Assembly: GCA_902587315.1 (NCBI GenBank)
Contig: CACIKW010000001.1
Location: 155,844-219,843, forward strand
Direction: 5' to 3'
Length of the DNA: 64,000 nucleotides
From: an uncultured Pelagibacteraceae bacterium
GTDB lineage: Bacteria > Pseudomonadota > Alphaproteobacteria > Pelagibacterales > Pelagibacteraceae
Under the pieces are notes generated by a model. The model made no database searches. It was given only the letters and a program-made list of their open reading frames with translations, and had not been told where the DNA came from. Shown here in pieces: positions 1 through 9,981 of this stretch. Position numbers and translations under genes: made by a program. Each line of letters begins with the position of its first letter. The first letter of the stretch is position 1.

Positions 1-643
1 TCTTGGTACTCCATTATCAACGATTTTATTAACTGCAAAAGAAATTCAAAAAGAATTTGGAGATAATGTAAAAATCAAAAAAGATATAGATTTGTTAGTA
101 AGTCAAAGCAATAGATGTGCAGAGATTTTAAAAAAATTATCTATTAATCCAAAAATTGATGATGGATTTTTAGAATCACAACTAAATTTGCATGATTATC
201 TAAATGAAGTAGTAAGATCATATGAAGAAATAAGTAGTAAAAAATTTATACTTAATACAGAAAATTATAAAAATTCTATTAAAACTTTTAAATCGCCCGA
301 GATAATTTATGGCCTTAGAAATTTTATTGGAAATGCAAATAAATTTAGCAAAAATTTAATAGAAATTTATTTAAATAGTAACAAAAAATATACTGAAATT
401 ATAATTAAAGACGATGGCCCTGGCTTTCCTAAAGATTTGATTGAAAAAGATAGACTTGGTGAACCATATATAAGATCTGCTAGTCAAATAAATATAAAAA
501 AATATGGACTGGGCCTAGGAACTTTTATTGGCAAGACTCTTTTAGAAAAAAATTATGCAAACATAATTTTTAAAAATTCAAAAATAACAGGTGGAGCAGA
601 AGTAATTATAAAATGGGAAAATAAGGATTTAGCTAATATTTAA
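1..643 (+). CDS. regB: RegB/PrrB-type sensor histidine kinase, C-terminal part
   Basis: Partial gene. The frame is open from base 2, so the ATG at 92 in the ORF track is internal. The window opens inside the H-box (LGTPLSTI; the phosphorylated His should be just outside). The ATP-binding boxes follow in order: N-box [11 protein letters not shown]1 DDGPGFP and G2 [12 protein letters not shown]. The LGTPL form of the H-box is typical of the RegB/PrrB/ActS family of redox-sensing kinases, which phosphorylate RegA to tune respiratory genes. The membrane and sensing parts lie outside, so redox sensing is inferred from family only. The stop codon is shared as TTAA with convergent cobT. Confidence 0.8.
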   Translation, partial: LGTPLSTILLTAKEIQKEFGDNVKIKKDIDLLVSQSNRCAEILKKLSINPKIDDGFLESQLNLHDYLNEVVRSYEEISSKKFILNTENYKNSIKTFKSPEIIYGLRNFIGNANKFSKNLIEIYLNSNKKYTEIIIKDDGPGFPKDLIEKDRLGEPYIRSASQINIKKYGLGLGTFIGKTLLEKNYANIIFKNSKITGGAEVIIKWENKDLANI

Positions 644-2436
644 TGAAATTTTTTTTTGTTATCAAATAATCCACTCAATTGTTCAATCATAACATCACCA
701 AGCTCTTGTACATCAGTTATCTTTATTGCTTTTTTATAGTATCTTGAAACGTCATGCCCAATACCTATTGCTAAAATTTCAACATCGGATTTATTTTCTA
801 TAGTTTGAACTACTTTTTTAAGATGTTTTTCTAAAAAGTCACCTGAATTTACAGATAAAGTTGAATCATCTACGGGAGCACCGTCAGAGATAACCATTAA
901 AATTTTTCTTTCTTCTTTCCTTTTAATTAATCTATTGTAAGCCCAAGTTATTGCTTCACCATCTATATTTTCTTTTAATAGACCTTCTTTTAACATCAAT
1001 CCTAGATTTTTTTTACTTTGTCTCCAATGTATATCCGCGCCTTTATAAATTATATTTCTTAAATCATTTAATCTTCCCGGATTTTTTGGTTTGCCTTTTT
1101 TATTCCATTCTTCTCTACTTTTTCCACCTTTCCAATTTTTTGTAGTGAATCCAAGTATTTCTACTTTTACTGAACATCTTTCCAATGTTCTAGATAAAAT
1201 GTCAGCGCATAAGGCAGCTATAGTAATAGGTCTACCTCTCATTGATCCTGAATTATCAATTAATAAAGTAACAACAGTATCTTTAAAATCATAATCTTTT
1301 TCTTTTTTAAACGATAATGAATTGTATGGATCAATTATAACCCTTGTAAGTTTTGCACTATCAAGAAGACCTTCTTCTAAATCAAACTCCCAAGCACGAT
1401 TTTGTTTTGCCATTAATTGTCGTTGAAGTTTATTGGCTAGTTTTATAATTAGATTTTGAAAACTCGTTAATTGTTGATCTAAAATTTTTCTTAATTTGCT
1501 AATTTCTTCTTGGTTTTCTAGATTTTCTGCATTTGCAACCTCATCAAACTGATTTGTAAATATTTTATATTCTTTATCATTAATTGTTTTGTTTATCTTT
1601 TGGATTATTTTTTCTGAACTTTCTTTTTCAGAGTCAGTATCGATAAGTTGCTCATCCATTTGGAAGTCACTTAAATCGTATTCACCATCAATGCCATTTT
1701 GGTCTTGTTGCTGCTCTTTTTTTTCTTGCTCACCTTCTTGCTGACTTTCATTTTGTTGGTTATTTTCATTACTTTCTTCATTCTTCTCATTATTTTCTTC
1801 TTCATCAGAATCTTCCGAATCAAATATTTTCATTTCTTGAAGTAATTTAGAAAATTTAGAATTATATATTTCTTGAATTTCTAGATTATTTTTTAAATCA
1901 ATTAAATGACTATCAAAGGACGATTTTAATTCTTTCTCCCAAAAACCTAATATTTCTTCTGACAATTTATTAAGTTTTATATTGAAAAAATTTTTTAGCA
2001 TGTAAAGCTCAAAAGCTTCGGCAATATTTACATCTTCTTTTGATTTGAGTTGATCTTTTCTCTTAAAATTTATTTTGTTTTTATAATTTTCATTAAAATT
2101 AAAGGATATACCTTTAAGCATTTTACTTCCCAAAAGTTCATACCTTATTTTTTCAGAAATATCATACAATTTTCTGCAAGATGATTTTTTTGGAATATTT
2201 TTTTGATATATTGCTTTGTTTGAAAACTTTCTTTTTAGTGCTTCCGAATCAGTTTCTGCTCTTAGCCTAATAAAATCATTTCTAGTATTTAAGTTATCTA
2301 ATTCAAAAAAATTATAATTTTTTGAACTCAAATTTTTTTTAAACTTTTCTTCTATTCTATTTTCATCGGATATAACTCTAACTGTTGAAATTAATGCTTG
2401 TTTAAATTTTTCTTTAATATTATCTTCTTTGTTCAT
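640..2436 (-). CDS. cobT: CobT-like VWA-domain protein (cobaltochelatase CobT family)
   Basis: 598 aa, close to the usual CobT length. The C-terminal third is a von Willebrand A domain with a MIDAS motif (DNSGSMRG) and a later SDGAPVDD segment. The middle holds a low-complexity acidic/Gln-rich linker ([17 protein letters not shown] and onward), typical of CobT. In B12-producing alphaproteobacteria CobT works with the AAA+ protein CobS and with CobN to insert cobalt into hydrogenobyrinate diamide. Here only the CobS/CobT pair is seen, so the actual target is uncertain. The gene overlaps cobS by 4 bases (ATGA), which suggests translational coupling. Confidence 0.85.
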   Translation of the reverse strand: MNKEDNIKEKFKQALISTVRVISDENRIEEKFKKNLSSKNYNFFELDNLNTRNDFIRLRAETDSEALKRKFSNKAIYQKNIPKKSSCRKLYDISEKIRYELLGSKMLKGISFNFNENYKNKINFKRKDQLKSKEDVNIAEAFELYMLKNFFNIKLNKLSEEILGFWEKELKSSFDSHLIDLKNNLEIQEIYNSKFSKLLQEMKIFDSEDSDEEENNEKNEESNENNQQNESQQEGEQEKKEQQQDQNGIDGEYDLSDFQMDEQLIDTDSEKESSEKIIQKINKTINDKEYKIFTNQFDEVANAENLENQEEISKLRKILDQQLTSFQNLIIKLANKLQRQLMAKQNRAWEFDLEEGLLDSAKLTRVIIDPYNSLSFKKEKDYDFKDTVVTLLIDNSGSMRGRPITIAALCADILSRTLERCSVKVEILGFTTKNWKGGKSREEWNKKGKPKNPGRLNDLRNIIYKGADIHWRQSKKNLGLMLKEGLLKENIDGEAITWAYNRLIKRKEERKILMVISDGAPVDDSTLSVNSGDFLEKHLKKVVQTIENKSDVEILAIGIGHDVSRYYKKAIKITDVQELGDVMIEQLSGLFDNKKKFH

Positions 2437-3410
2437 TTACTTTGAACATTTATCATGGATTCTGGCAAATCATCTCCGAAGCATCTTTGATAGTATTCAG
2501 CAATTATACTTTTTTCTGCATCATCACACTTATTTAAAAATGTAACTCTAAATGCATATCCATTGTTTTTGAAAATTTCAGAATTTTCGGCCCAATACAA
2601 AACTGTTCTTGGACTCATTACAGTAGAAATGTCTCCTGCAATAAAGCCCTTTCTTGTTAAAGAAGCTACTTTAATCATATTCGCTACTTTTTCTTTACCT
2701 TTTGTATTATTAAGATTTTTATTTTTAGCTAGAATTATTTCCATTTCTTTTTCTAAGCTTAAATAGTTTAAATTGGTTACAATATTCCACCTATCCATTT
2801 GTGCCTGATTTATTTGTTGTGTTCCTGAATAGAGTCCAGTGGTATCTCCTAATCCTATAGTGTTTGCTGTTGCAAATAATCTAAAATATTCATTTTGTTT
2901 CACAACTTTATTTTTATCCAAAAGTGTAAAAGATCCATCACTTTCCAAAATTCTTTGTAGAACAAAAAGAACGTCCGGCCTTCCAGCATCGTACTCATCA
3001 AAAACTAATGCAACAGGATTTTGAAATGCCCAGGGCAAAATTCCTTCTTTAAATTCTGTAATTTGTTTACCTTCTTTAATTATAATTGAATCTTTTCCTA
3101 TTAGATCAATTCTGCTTATATGTGAGTCCAAATTTATTCTTAAACAAGGCCAATTTAGACGTGCAGCAACTTGTGTTATGTGAGTGCTTTTTCCGGTGCC
3201 ATGATATCCATGAACAATTACCTTTTTATTATAATTGAATCCGCTCAAAATTGCCAAAGTAGTGTCTGCATCAAATTTATAATCTTTATCTATTTCCGGA
3301 ACTAATTCGTGTTTTTTTGAAAAAGCACTTACCTCCATATCGCTATCTATACCGAAAGTTTGTTTAACTGATATTTTAATATCTGGTTTTAAATTTAAAT
3401 TAGGTGTCAA
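2433..3410 (-). CDS. cobS: CobS-like MoxR-type AAA+ ATPase
   Basis: 325 aa AAA+ ATPase. Walker A is GYHGTGKST (about residues 68-76), Walker B lies in [14 protein letters not shown], and a sensor-like segment FRLFATANT follows. These match the CobS family, which forms a ring with CobT as a metal-chelatase motor or chaperone. The gene sits between the J-domain gene (11-base overlap) and cobT (4-base overlap), an order often seen in alphaproteobacteria. Cobalt chelation itself is not supported by the visible context because no cobN or other cob genes are in the window. A wider MoxR/VWA protein-maturation role is possible. Confidence 0.87.
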   Translation of the reverse strand: MTPNLNLKPDIKISVKQTFGIDSDMEVSAFSKKHELVPEIDKDYKFDADTTLAILSGFNYNKKVIVHGYHGTGKSTHITQVAARLNWPCLRINLDSHISRIDLIGKDSIIIKEGKQITEFKEGILPWAFQNPVALVFDEYDAGRPDVLFVLQRILESDGSFTLLDKNKVVKQNEYFRLFATANTIGLGDTTGLYSGTQQINQAQMDRWNIVTNLNYLSLEKEMEIILAKNKNLNNTKGKEKVANMIKVASLTRKGFIAGDISTVMSPRTVLYWAENSEIFKNNGYAFRVTFLNKCDDAEKSIIAEYYQRCFGDDLPESMINVQSK

Positions 3411-3927
3411 TTTTTGTCCTATAAGTATTTTTTAGCTGGGTATAAGCCAATGTTATCACTTTTAGTTTGTCTTCATATTTTTTATTTCCAGCATTCATAT
3501 CAGGATGAAATTTTTTAACAAGTTTTTTAAATTTTTCTTGTACTTTTTTCCATTTTAATCCCACGGATATTCCCAATACGCTAAATGCTTTTATATCGTT
3601 ACTATCAAATTTAAATTTATTTAAATGTCCATTTTCAATTTTAAAATATGATGAATTTATTTCATCATTTAGTGCATTATTCCAAAGTATTTTAAAAAAA
3701 TTATCCGAGGAGCTAAAACCTTGAGTTGGTTTATGCCACGTCATATCAGACTTTAAAAAATTAAATATCTGTTGTTCATTCATATCTGAAAAATAATTCC
3801 AATTTTTATTAAATTCTTTAATGTGAGCTAAACATAGAAGTTTATATTTTTTACTATTATCTTTTTCGGTCGGAGCCTTGTATTCTCCAATTTTATAACA
3901 ATTTTCCCAGGCACATATATTTTTCAT
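3400..3927 (-). CDS. J-domain protein with N-terminal Cys/His motif
   Basis: 175 aa. The N-terminus carries a probable metal site (C4 and further Cys, CLAH) followed by an aromatic WNYFSDM segment. The C-terminal about 60 residues form a J domain with the diagnostic HPD (KKFHPDMN) and the helix IV part LAYTQLKNTYR. J domains stimulate DnaK ATPase, so this is probably a specialised co-chaperone. This architecture is commonly encoded next to cobS in alphaproteobacteria, which suggests it serves the CobST machine. It overlaps cobS by 11 bases and diverges from bolA across only 22 bases. Confidence 0.75.
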   Translation of the reverse strand: MKNICAWENCYKIGEYKAPTEKDNSKKYKLLCLAHIKEFNKNWNYFSDMNEQQIFNFLKSDMTWHKPTQGFSSSDNFFKILWNNALNDEINSSYFKIENGHLNKFKFDSNDIKAFSVLGISVGLKWKKVQEKFKKLVKKFHPDMNAGNKKYEDKLKVITLAYTQLKNTYRTKIDT

Positions 3928-3949
3928 GATATATATATTAATATATATT
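3928..3949. promoter_or_regulatory. 22-bp divergent gap between J-domain gene and bolA
   Basis: The whole intergenic space is an AT tract containing an 18-base palindrome centred on TTAA. Any -35 elements for the two divergent genes must lie inside the opposite coding region. No recognisable ribosome binding site precedes bolA. The regulatory role is inferred only from position. Confidence 0.35.
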
Positions 3950-4216
3950 ATGGATATAAATCAATTAGTAGAAATAGTAAAAAAAAAAATAACAAATAAA
4001 TTAGATGTTGAGAGTATAACTATTGACGACAAAACTTTTTTACATGTAAATCACAAATCATTTAAAAAAAATAAATTTCACCTTAAGATAACAATTAAAT
4101 CTAAAGATTTAAATAACAAAAGTAGTTTTGATTCTACTAAAATAATTTATAAAATAATAGACGAAGAAATAAAAAAATATATACACTCTATTCAGATATC
4201 ATTTAAGAAGTTTTGA
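3950..4216 (+). CDS. bolA: BolA family protein
   Basis: 88 aa from the ATG at 3950. The ORF track starts 8 codons earlier inside the AT tract, but MDINQLVEIVKKKI is the normal BolA N-terminus. The core FLHVNHKSFKKNKFHLKITIKS corresponds to the BolA fold, with a His in the loop used with monothiol glutaredoxins to bind [2Fe-2S]. The role is probably iron-sulfur trafficking or stress morphology. It is divergent from the J-domain/cobS/cobT group, a common alphaproteobacterial neighbourhood. Its 3' end overlaps convergent aroB by 18 bases. Confidence 0.75.
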   Translation: MDINQLVEIVKKKITNKLDVESITIDDKTFLHVNHKSFKKNKFHLKITIKSKDLNNKSSFDSTKIIYKIIDEEIKKYIHSIQISFKKF

Positions 4217-5305
4217 TCTGAGAAATGAGGTTACTTTTTCAATTTTATAGTGTGAATTAGTAATAGGTTTTCCAATTTTTTTTATTAAAATCAAATTTAT
4301 TTTTGAAGAACTATTTTTTTTGTCTAGCAGCATAAATTTAATAATTTTTTTGATATCTTTAATATTAAAAAATTTGTTAATATAAATTTTAAAATTTAAT
4401 GAATTGATATGATTTATAATCTTGTTTAATTGTTTTTTTTGTAAAATATTTATATAATAACTAAACTTAATTGCGCTTAAGATACCAAGAATTACGGCTT
4501 CACCATGATTAAGTCTTTTTGAATATCCTTTGGTTGCTTCATAAGCATGAGCAAAAGTGTGTCCAAAATTTAAAACTTTTCTATAATTTTTTTCTTTTTC
4601 ATCATTCTCCACTACTTGTTTTTTTACTTTACAGCTATCCATTATAGCTTTTTCGATGAATGGACTTTCTAAGTTTAAAATTTTATTTTTATTATTATCA
4701 ATAAATTTAAAATTCTTAGTATTTGAAATTAATGCATGTTTTAATATTTCGGCATATCCACAAATAATTTCTCTCCTTGGCAAAGATTTTAGTAGATTTA
4801 TATCTGAAATTACTAAGTCTGGCTGATAAAATGATCCAATAAGATTTTTACCAAAATTATTATTTATGCCAGTTTTCCCTCCTATCGATGAGTCAACTTG
4901 AGCCAGTAAAGTACTTGGAATGTTAATAAATTTTATTCCTCTTTTGTAGATACTTGCCACAAAACCTGAAACATCTCCCGTTATTCCTCCACCCACAGAT
5001 ATAATACAATCGGTTCTGCTAAAATTCTTTTTTAAAATAAAATTTAAAATATTATTAACTACTGCTTGGTTTTTATTTTTTTCATTTGCATTAAAAAAAT
5101 ATATAAATTTTTCTTTGCATTTAATTCTATTTTTAATTATAGAAAATTTTTTTTTTGGGACATTCTTGTCCAAAATAATCAAACACTTCTTAAACTTAAT
5201 ATTTTCAATCTTTAAAATTGAAGAAATTTTTTTTATAATATTAGAACCTATAAATATTTTATATTTTTTAGATTTAGTTTTTATTGATAGCTTAGTTATT
5301 TTCAT
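4199..5305 (-). CDS. aroB: 3-dehydroquinate synthase
   Basis: 368 aa. Catalyses conversion of DAHP to 3-dehydroquinate, the second step of the shikimate pathway, using NAD and a divalent metal. The NAD-binding signature SVGGGITGDVSGF is present, as are metal-site segments EILKHALI, NFGHTFAHAYE and LNHGEAV. Substrate-loop STLLAQVDSSIGGKTGIN is intact. It is translated with aroK upstream (14-base overlap), the standard alphaproteobacterial aroK-aroB pair. Confidence 0.95.
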   Translation of the reverse strand: MKITKLSIKTKSKKYKIFIGSNIIKKISSILKIENIKFKKCLIILDKNVPKKKFSIIKNRIKCKEKFIYFFNANEKNKNQAVVNNILNFILKKNFSRTDCIISVGGGITGDVSGFVASIYKRGIKFINIPSTLLAQVDSSIGGKTGINNNFGKNLIGSFYQPDLVISDINLLKSLPRREIICGYAEILKHALISNTKNFKFIDNNKNKILNLESPFIEKAIMDSCKVKKQVVENDEKEKNYRKVLNFGHTFAHAYEATKGYSKRLNHGEAVILGILSAIKFSYYINILQKKQLNKIINHINSLNFKIYINKFFNIKDIKKIIKFMLLDKKNSSSKINLILIKKIGKPITNSHYKIEKVTSFLRSKLLK

Positions 5306-5804
5306 ATAATGCTTTAATTTTTTTTGTTATCTCACTTTTTGAAAGATTTTCACAGTTTATTTTATAATTTGCCAAAGAGTATTTTTTTGATCTTTCAATA
5401 ATTAATTTATTAATTTGATTTTCTTCGAGTTTTATAGCCAAGGGTCTTTTTTTGCTATTATTAATTCTTTTCAATATTGTAGAAGAATTCCAATTTAACC
5501 ATACCGAAAGGTGATCCGATAAAATCTTCTTTCTTATTTTTTCATCAATAAAAGCACCCCCTCCTAATGAAATAATGATATTTTTTCTATTTAGAATCTT
5601 TAAAGTTTCGGCTAGTTCAATTTTTCTAAAATATTTTTCTCCTTTACTTTTGAAGATTTCATGAATTTTTGTTCCTTCTTTTTTTTCTATATGACTGTCT
5701 ATATCTACAAATTCTAAGCCTATTGTTTTTGATAATAAAAATCCTATAGTAGATTTTCCTGAACCCATCATTCCAATTAATACTAAACTTTTATTAGATT
5801 TCAT
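5292..5804 (-). CDS. aroK: Shikimate kinase
   Basis: 170 aa, normal length. Phosphorylates shikimate at the 3-hydroxyl with ATP. Walker A GMMGSGKST is at residues 11-19. The shikimate-binding Asp is in FVDIDSHIE, Arg in KYFRKIE and the Gly-rich SLGGGAF. The lid carries KKRPLA and the C-terminal ERSKKYSLA segment. First gene of an aroK-aroB transcription unit, with a 57-base gap to the divergent gene at 5862. Confidence 0.95.
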   Translation of the reverse strand: MKSNKSLVLIGMMGSGKSTIGFLLSKTIGLEFVDIDSHIEKKEGTKIHEIFKSKGEKYFRKIELAETLKILNRKNIIISLGGGAFIDEKIRKKILSDHLSVWLNWNSSTILKRINNSKKRPLAIKLEENQINKLIIERSKKYSLANYKINCENLSKSEITKKIKALYENN

Positions 5805-5861
5805 AAGTTTCTATATTGAAAAAACACAAATATGTCTTATTTTGAAATTATCTAAGGTTAT

Positions 5862-6047
5862 ATGCAATTTTATAAAAAAACAAGGTCTGGTGTCTTATCG
5901 GGGTTAGGAAAATTACTTATTAAAATTATTATTGTTGGTTTAGTTTTTTTTATAGCAGTAGTTTTGATTGATAGGATAGATTTTCCTTCACCTAATAAAA
6001 AAATAGAAAAAATTGTTCCTAATGAAAATCTTAGAATCATTAAATAA
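5862..6047 (+). CDS. Small single-pass membrane protein, unknown
   Basis: 61 aa protein not recognised. It has a basic N-terminus (MQFYKKTRSGV), one clear membrane helix (about residues 18-37, LLIKIIIVGLVFFIAVVLI) and a short hydrophilic tail rich in Lys and Pro. By the positive-inside rule the tail would be periplasmic. It overlaps the next gene, which encodes a large exported protein, by 26 bases. The two are probably translated together and may act in the same envelope process. Confidence 0.6.
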   Translation: MQFYKKTRSGVLSGLGKLLIKIIIVGLVFFIAVVLIDRIDFPSPNKKIEKIVPNENLRIIK

Positions 6048-7770
6048 GTACAATATAATTTTTTTTTTAATTATAAATTTAGTTTCTTATAATTCCGTTG
6101 CAAATGAGCCAATAGATATTTGGAATATTGATCAAAAAAATACAACAGCCGAAAGTACAGGTCAGCCTATTAGTGAAAGTAATAATGAAAGCTCGATATA
6201 CAAAATGCAAACAAGCAAAACAACTGATATTCAAATCATAAAAGAAGAACCAACAAGTTATAAAAATATAAAACTTGCTGGCATATATGATCCAGAGGAA
6301 TTCGATCTTTCTCTCTATATGTGGACATATTCAAACGGAAAAATAATTAAATCTATATTAAATAAAATCGATAAAATTAACCTATCAGAAGACTCAATGG
6401 AAGTGTTAAATGTGGCATTGCTTACCAATTCTTATTTTCCAAAAAAAAATTTAACTAGTGAAGAATTTTTAAAATTTAAAAGTGATTACTTAATTAAAAC
6501 AGAAAATTTAAATTTAATCAGATTGTATTTAAGTAAAAACAAAGATGTAGACAACAAGGATACTTTAATTAAATATTATTTAAATGAACACCTATCCTCA
6601 GCAAATCTTGAAAAAGCCTGTGATATATTTGATGTCGTAAAAAATTATTCAGATGACTACATATCAAAGTTCCACATTTATTGTTTGTATAATTCTGAAA
6701 AAAATAATGAAGCTCAATTACTTTTTGACTTAAAAAAAGAGCTAGGATTAAAAGATAAGTTTTTTGAAAATAAATTCAATATTTTAATGGGTTATAATTT
6801 AGAAAATAATAATAAATTATCAGAAAAAAATATATTAGAGTTTCATTTGTCACACAGAACAAATAAAGATTTTTCTTATTCTCCAAATGAAAAAACTAAA
6901 AAAATAATTTGGCAATATCTTTCAGCATCAAATTTACTTGAGGAAACATATTTAGTTGATTTAGAAAATATTAAAAAAATAAAATTAATTGAAAAGGCTA
7001 CCCACGAAGGAAACTATAAAGAAAAAGATTTATTAGAACTTTATAAAAGGTTTCAATTTAGCATTGACCAACTCTTGAATTCAAGCGAGGTTTATAAATT
7101 GCTTCCATCTTATGAGGCCAGAGCCTTAATTTACCAAAAATTACTACTTTCAAATAGTGCCCAAGAAAAATTATTTTTATCTTCTAAATTAAAAGAACTA
7201 TTTATTAAAGATCAAATTGAAAACGCTTTTAATATTGAATTATCTAAAATACTAAAAGATATTAATACTGCAGATATAACATCTGAGTATTCCTTATTTT
7301 ATGAAAAAAATTTATTGGCAGAAAAGAAAGATGTTAAATTGACATTTAATAATAAAATAATACATCAATCAAAACTTTTAAAACATTTTATAGAAGACAA
7401 GGAAATAAAAAAGACCCAAAAAGAAACTAATGATTTTCTAAAAAAAATAAGAAAGAATAAAAAATACTATTTTACAACTAAAGATATAATTTTGTTGGAA
7501 TCCCTGAAATCTGATGGAATTGAAATAGATGAAAAAAATCAAGAATTGTATGAAAAAATTGATCCAGATATACCTTATGATATTCAGATAATGATAAATA
7601 ATAGGGAAACAGGATTATTTTTATTAAGATTAGTAGAAATTATTGGTGAAGATAAGCTAACCGATCTTGGAACTGAAACTCTTTATTTTATTGTAATTGC
7701 ATTAAATCAATTAAACCTAGATACATTAAGAGATAAAATATTACTAAAAGTTCTTCCTTTAAAAGTTTAA
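6022..7770 (+). CDS. Large exported protein, unknown
   Basis: About 582 aa from the ATG at 6022; the ORF track uses a TTG three codons earlier. The N-terminus has a signal-peptide pattern (MKILESLNKYNIIFFLIINLVSYNSVANE), with likely cleavage near VANE. The rest is helical, Lys/Glu/Leu/Asn-rich, without membrane segments or recognisable catalytic motifs, and may be an alpha-solenoid repeat. It follows the small membrane protein and precedes def-fmt-truA by 20 bases. I do not recognise the family. A periplasmic scaffold or envelope role is only an inference. Confidence 0.65.
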   Translation: MKILESLNKYNIIFFLIINLVSYNSVANEPIDIWNIDQKNTTAESTGQPISESNNESSIYKMQTSKTTDIQIIKEEPTSYKNIKLAGIYDPEEFDLSLYMWTYSNGKIIKSILNKIDKINLSEDSMEVLNVALLTNSYFPKKNLTSEEFLKFKSDYLIKTENLNLIRLYLSKNKDVDNKDTLIKYYLNEHLSSANLEKACDIFDVVKNYSDDYISKFHIYCLYNSEKNNEAQLLFDLKKELGLKDKFFENKFNILMGYNLENNNKLSEKNILEFHLSHRTNKDFSYSPNEKTKKIIWQYLSASNLLEETYLVDLENIKKIKLIEKATHEGNYKEKDLLELYKRFQFSIDQLLNSSEVYKLLPSYEARALIYQKLLLSNSAQEKLFLSSKLKELFIKDQIENAFNIELSKILKDINTADITSEYSLFYEKNLLAEKKDVKLTFNNKIIHQSKLLKHFIEDKEIKKTQKETNDFLKKIRKNKKYYFTTKDIILLESLKSDGIEIDEKNQELYEKIDPDIPYDIQIMINNRETGLFLLRLVEIIGEDKLTDLGTETLYFIVIALNQLNLDTLRDKILLKVLPLKV

Positions 7771-7790
7771 ATTTTATATAAAACCATTTT

Positions 7791-8315
7791 ATGACAATAA
7801 AAACTATTTTAACAGAGCCCAATAAAATTTTAAGACAGATCTCAAAACCTGTAGAAAAAGTTGGAAAAGAAGAACAAATATTAATGGATGACATGTTAGA
7901 AACCATGTACAATGCTAAAGGAATAGGTCTTGCCGCAATTCAAATAGGAATTCCAAAAAGAATCATAGTTTTGGATATTTCAAAGGAAGAAAATGACAAA
8001 ACCCCAATGTTTTTTGTTAATCCAGTTGTAAAAAATAAAAATATAGAACTGTCAACATATGAGGAAGGATGTTTATCAGTCCCAAATCAATTTGCTGAAA
8101 TTGACAGACCAAGCGAATGTAAAGTGGAATACCTAGATTATAATGGGGAAAAAAAATTTTTAGAAGCAAAAGGCTTATTGGCCACATGTATTCAACATGA
8201 AATGGATCATTTAGAAGGTATATTGTTTATAGACTATTTATCGAAACTTAAAAAAACAATGATAATTAAAAAACTATCTAAACAGAAAGGCAAAGCTGAT
8301 AGAATAGTTGTTTAA
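7791..8315 (+). CDS. def: Peptide deformylase
   Basis: 174 aa. Removes the N-formyl group from nascent proteins. All three signature motifs are visible: GIGLAAIQIG (G-loop), EEGCLSVP (Cys metal ligand) and QHEMDHLEG (HExxH metal site). Followed after 3 bases by fmt, so the enzymes that add and remove the formyl group are co-transcribed, as in many bacteria. Confidence 0.97.
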   Translation: MTIKTILTEPNKILRQISKPVEKVGKEEQILMDDMLETMYNAKGIGLAAIQIGIPKRIIVLDISKEENDKTPMFFVNPVVKNKNIELSTYEEGCLSVPNQFAEIDRPSECKVEYLDYNGEKKFLEAKGLLATCIQHEMDHLEGILFIDYLSKLKKTMIIKKLSKQKGKADRIVV

Positions 8316-8318
8316 TAA

Positions 8319-9248
8319 ATGAATAAAAAAATTGTTTTTATGGGTACATCAGATTTTGCCGTACCAATATTAAAATCATTATACCAGAATGGTTATCCTA
8401 TATCAGCTGTTTATACTCAGCCTCCTAAAAAATCTAACAGAGGTCAAAAAATTAATAAATCGCCAATTCATATTTTTTCAGAAACATTAAGCTACGAAGT
8501 TAGAACACCATTTACTTTACAAAACAATGATCAAGAAAAAGAATATTTTAAAAATTTAGAATTAGATTTGGTAATTGTTGTGGCTTATGGACAAATCATC
8601 CCTAAAAAATATTTAAATTTGAGTAAAAAAGGATTTATAAATATTCATGCTTCACAACTTCCAAAGTGGAGGGGGGCAGCACCAATACAAAGATCTCTTA
8701 TGAATTTAGATGAAGAAACAGGGATTAGTATAATGAAAATAAATGAGAAAATGGATGAGGGTCCAATCTATGATACCTTTTCTATGCAAATAGGAAAAAA
8801 TCAGAATGCTCAAGATTTATCTGAAAAATTGGCTAAACTTGCTTCAGAAAAAATTTTGAATTGCTTAGAAGATATTTTTGAGAATAAAGCTGTTTTTAAA
8901 AATCAAGATCATAACATTGCTACATACGCAAAGAAAATAAGTAAATCCGAAGGAAAAATTTCATGGAAAGAGGATGCAAATAAAATAATAGGAAAAATTA
9001 ATGGGCTGTATCCATTTCCAGGCGCTTGGTTTTCATACAAGGGTGAACGTTATAAAATTTTAAAAGCAGAATTTTCAAATGCAAAAGGCACTCCAGGAAT
9101 TATTATAAGTGAAAATTTTGAAATAGCATGTGGTGATTTTTCAATTAAATTGATTGAAATTCAACGAGAAGGAAAAAAATCTCAAAATATAAAAGAATTT
9201 ATTCTTGGTACTAAAATGAAAAAAGGTACAGATCTAAATAATGCATAG
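8319..9248 (+). CDS. fmt: Methionyl-tRNA formyltransferase
   Basis: 309 aa. Formylates initiator Met-tRNA from 10-formyl-THF. The N-terminal Rossmann half holds INIHASQLPKWRGAAPIQ (catalytic Asn/His and the SLLP-like loop) and KMDEGPI with the catalytic Asp. The C-terminal OB-like half binds tRNA. It sits between def and truA and overlaps truA by 8 bases. Confidence 0.96.
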   Translation: MNKKIVFMGTSDFAVPILKSLYQNGYPISAVYTQPPKKSNRGQKINKSPIHIFSETLSYEVRTPFTLQNNDQEKEYFKNLELDLVIVVAYGQIIPKKYLNLSKKGFINIHASQLPKWRGAAPIQRSLMNLDEETGISIMKINEKMDEGPIYDTFSMQIGKNQNAQDLSEKLAKLASEKILNCLEDIFENKAVFKNQDHNIATYAKKISKSEGKISWKEDANKIIGKINGLYPFPGAWFSYKGERYKILKAEFSNAKGTPGIIISENFEIACGDFSIKLIEIQREGKKSQNIKEFILGTKMKKGTDLNNA

Positions 9249-9981
9249 ATATCAGGTTTTAATTGAATATGATGGTACAGATTTTTATGGTTGGCAAATC
9301 CAAAAAAAGGGAAAAACAGTTCAAAAATTAATTCAATTAATTATATCGAAAATTTTAAAAGAAAAAATAAAAATTATAGGCTCTGGAAGAACTGATGCCG
9401 GTGTCCATGCATGGGAACAGTCTGCTCATTTTGATTGTAAAAGAAAAATAGTTAATCACGATAAATTTATTAAATCTGTTAATTTTTTTTTAAATAATGA
9501 TTTAGTATCAATTTTAAAATTAAAAAAAAAAAACTTAAATTTTCATGCCAGATATTCAGCAAAGGAGCGTATTTATGAATATGTTATAATAAATAGATTA
9601 TCTTCACCATCGATTGAAAAAAACAAAGGATGGCATATAAGAAAAAATTTAAATTTAGAAAAGATGAAAAAAGGATCAAAACTGCTTGAAGGAACCCATG
9701 ATTTTTCCACTTTTAGAGCTACTAACTGTTATTCAAAAACTCCAATTAGAACGCTTAAAAAAATAAATATTAAAAAAATAAATTATAAAATTATTATTAA
9801 ATTTAAATCAGGATCTTTTTTAAGGAATCAAGTAAGATCAATGGTTGGTTGCTTAAAATATCTTGGTGAAAATAAATGGAGCCTAAAAAAATTTAAAAAA
9901 GTTTTTAACTCTAAAAGCAGAAGAGCATGTGCTCCTCCAGCACCACCTGAAGGATTGTATTTGGCTAAAGTAAATTATTGA
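9241..9981 (+). CDS. truA: tRNA pseudouridine synthase A
   Basis: 246 aa. Forms pseudouridine at positions 38-40 of the tRNA anticodon stem. The catalytic Asp lies in GSGRTDAGVHA. Other family segments are EYDGTDFYGWQIQ near the N-terminus and FLRNQVRSMVG near the C-terminus. Last gene of the def-fmt-truA unit; its 3' end overlaps the convergent transporter gene by 7 bases. Confidence 0.95.
   Translation: MHRYQVLIEYDGTDFYGWQIQKKGKTVQKLIQLIISKILKEKIKIIGSGRTDAGVHAWEQSAHFDCKRKIVNHDKFIKSVNFFLNNDLVSILKLKKKNLNFHARYSAKERIYEYVIINRLSSPSIEKNKGWHIRKNLNLEKMKKGSKLLEGTHDFSTFRATNCYSKTPIRTLKKINIKKINYKIIIKFKSGSFLRNQVRSMVGCLKYLGENKWSLKKFKKVFNSKSRRACAPPAPPEGLYLAKVNY

Noticed and set aside
951-1294. Plus-strand ORFs within cobT
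   Set aside because: Shadow frames of the VWA-domain coding region, which has full motif support on the minus strand.
640-3410. Taking cobS/cobT as proof of B12 synthesis
   Set aside because: No other cobalamin gene is visible, and the pair is known to occur without the pathway.
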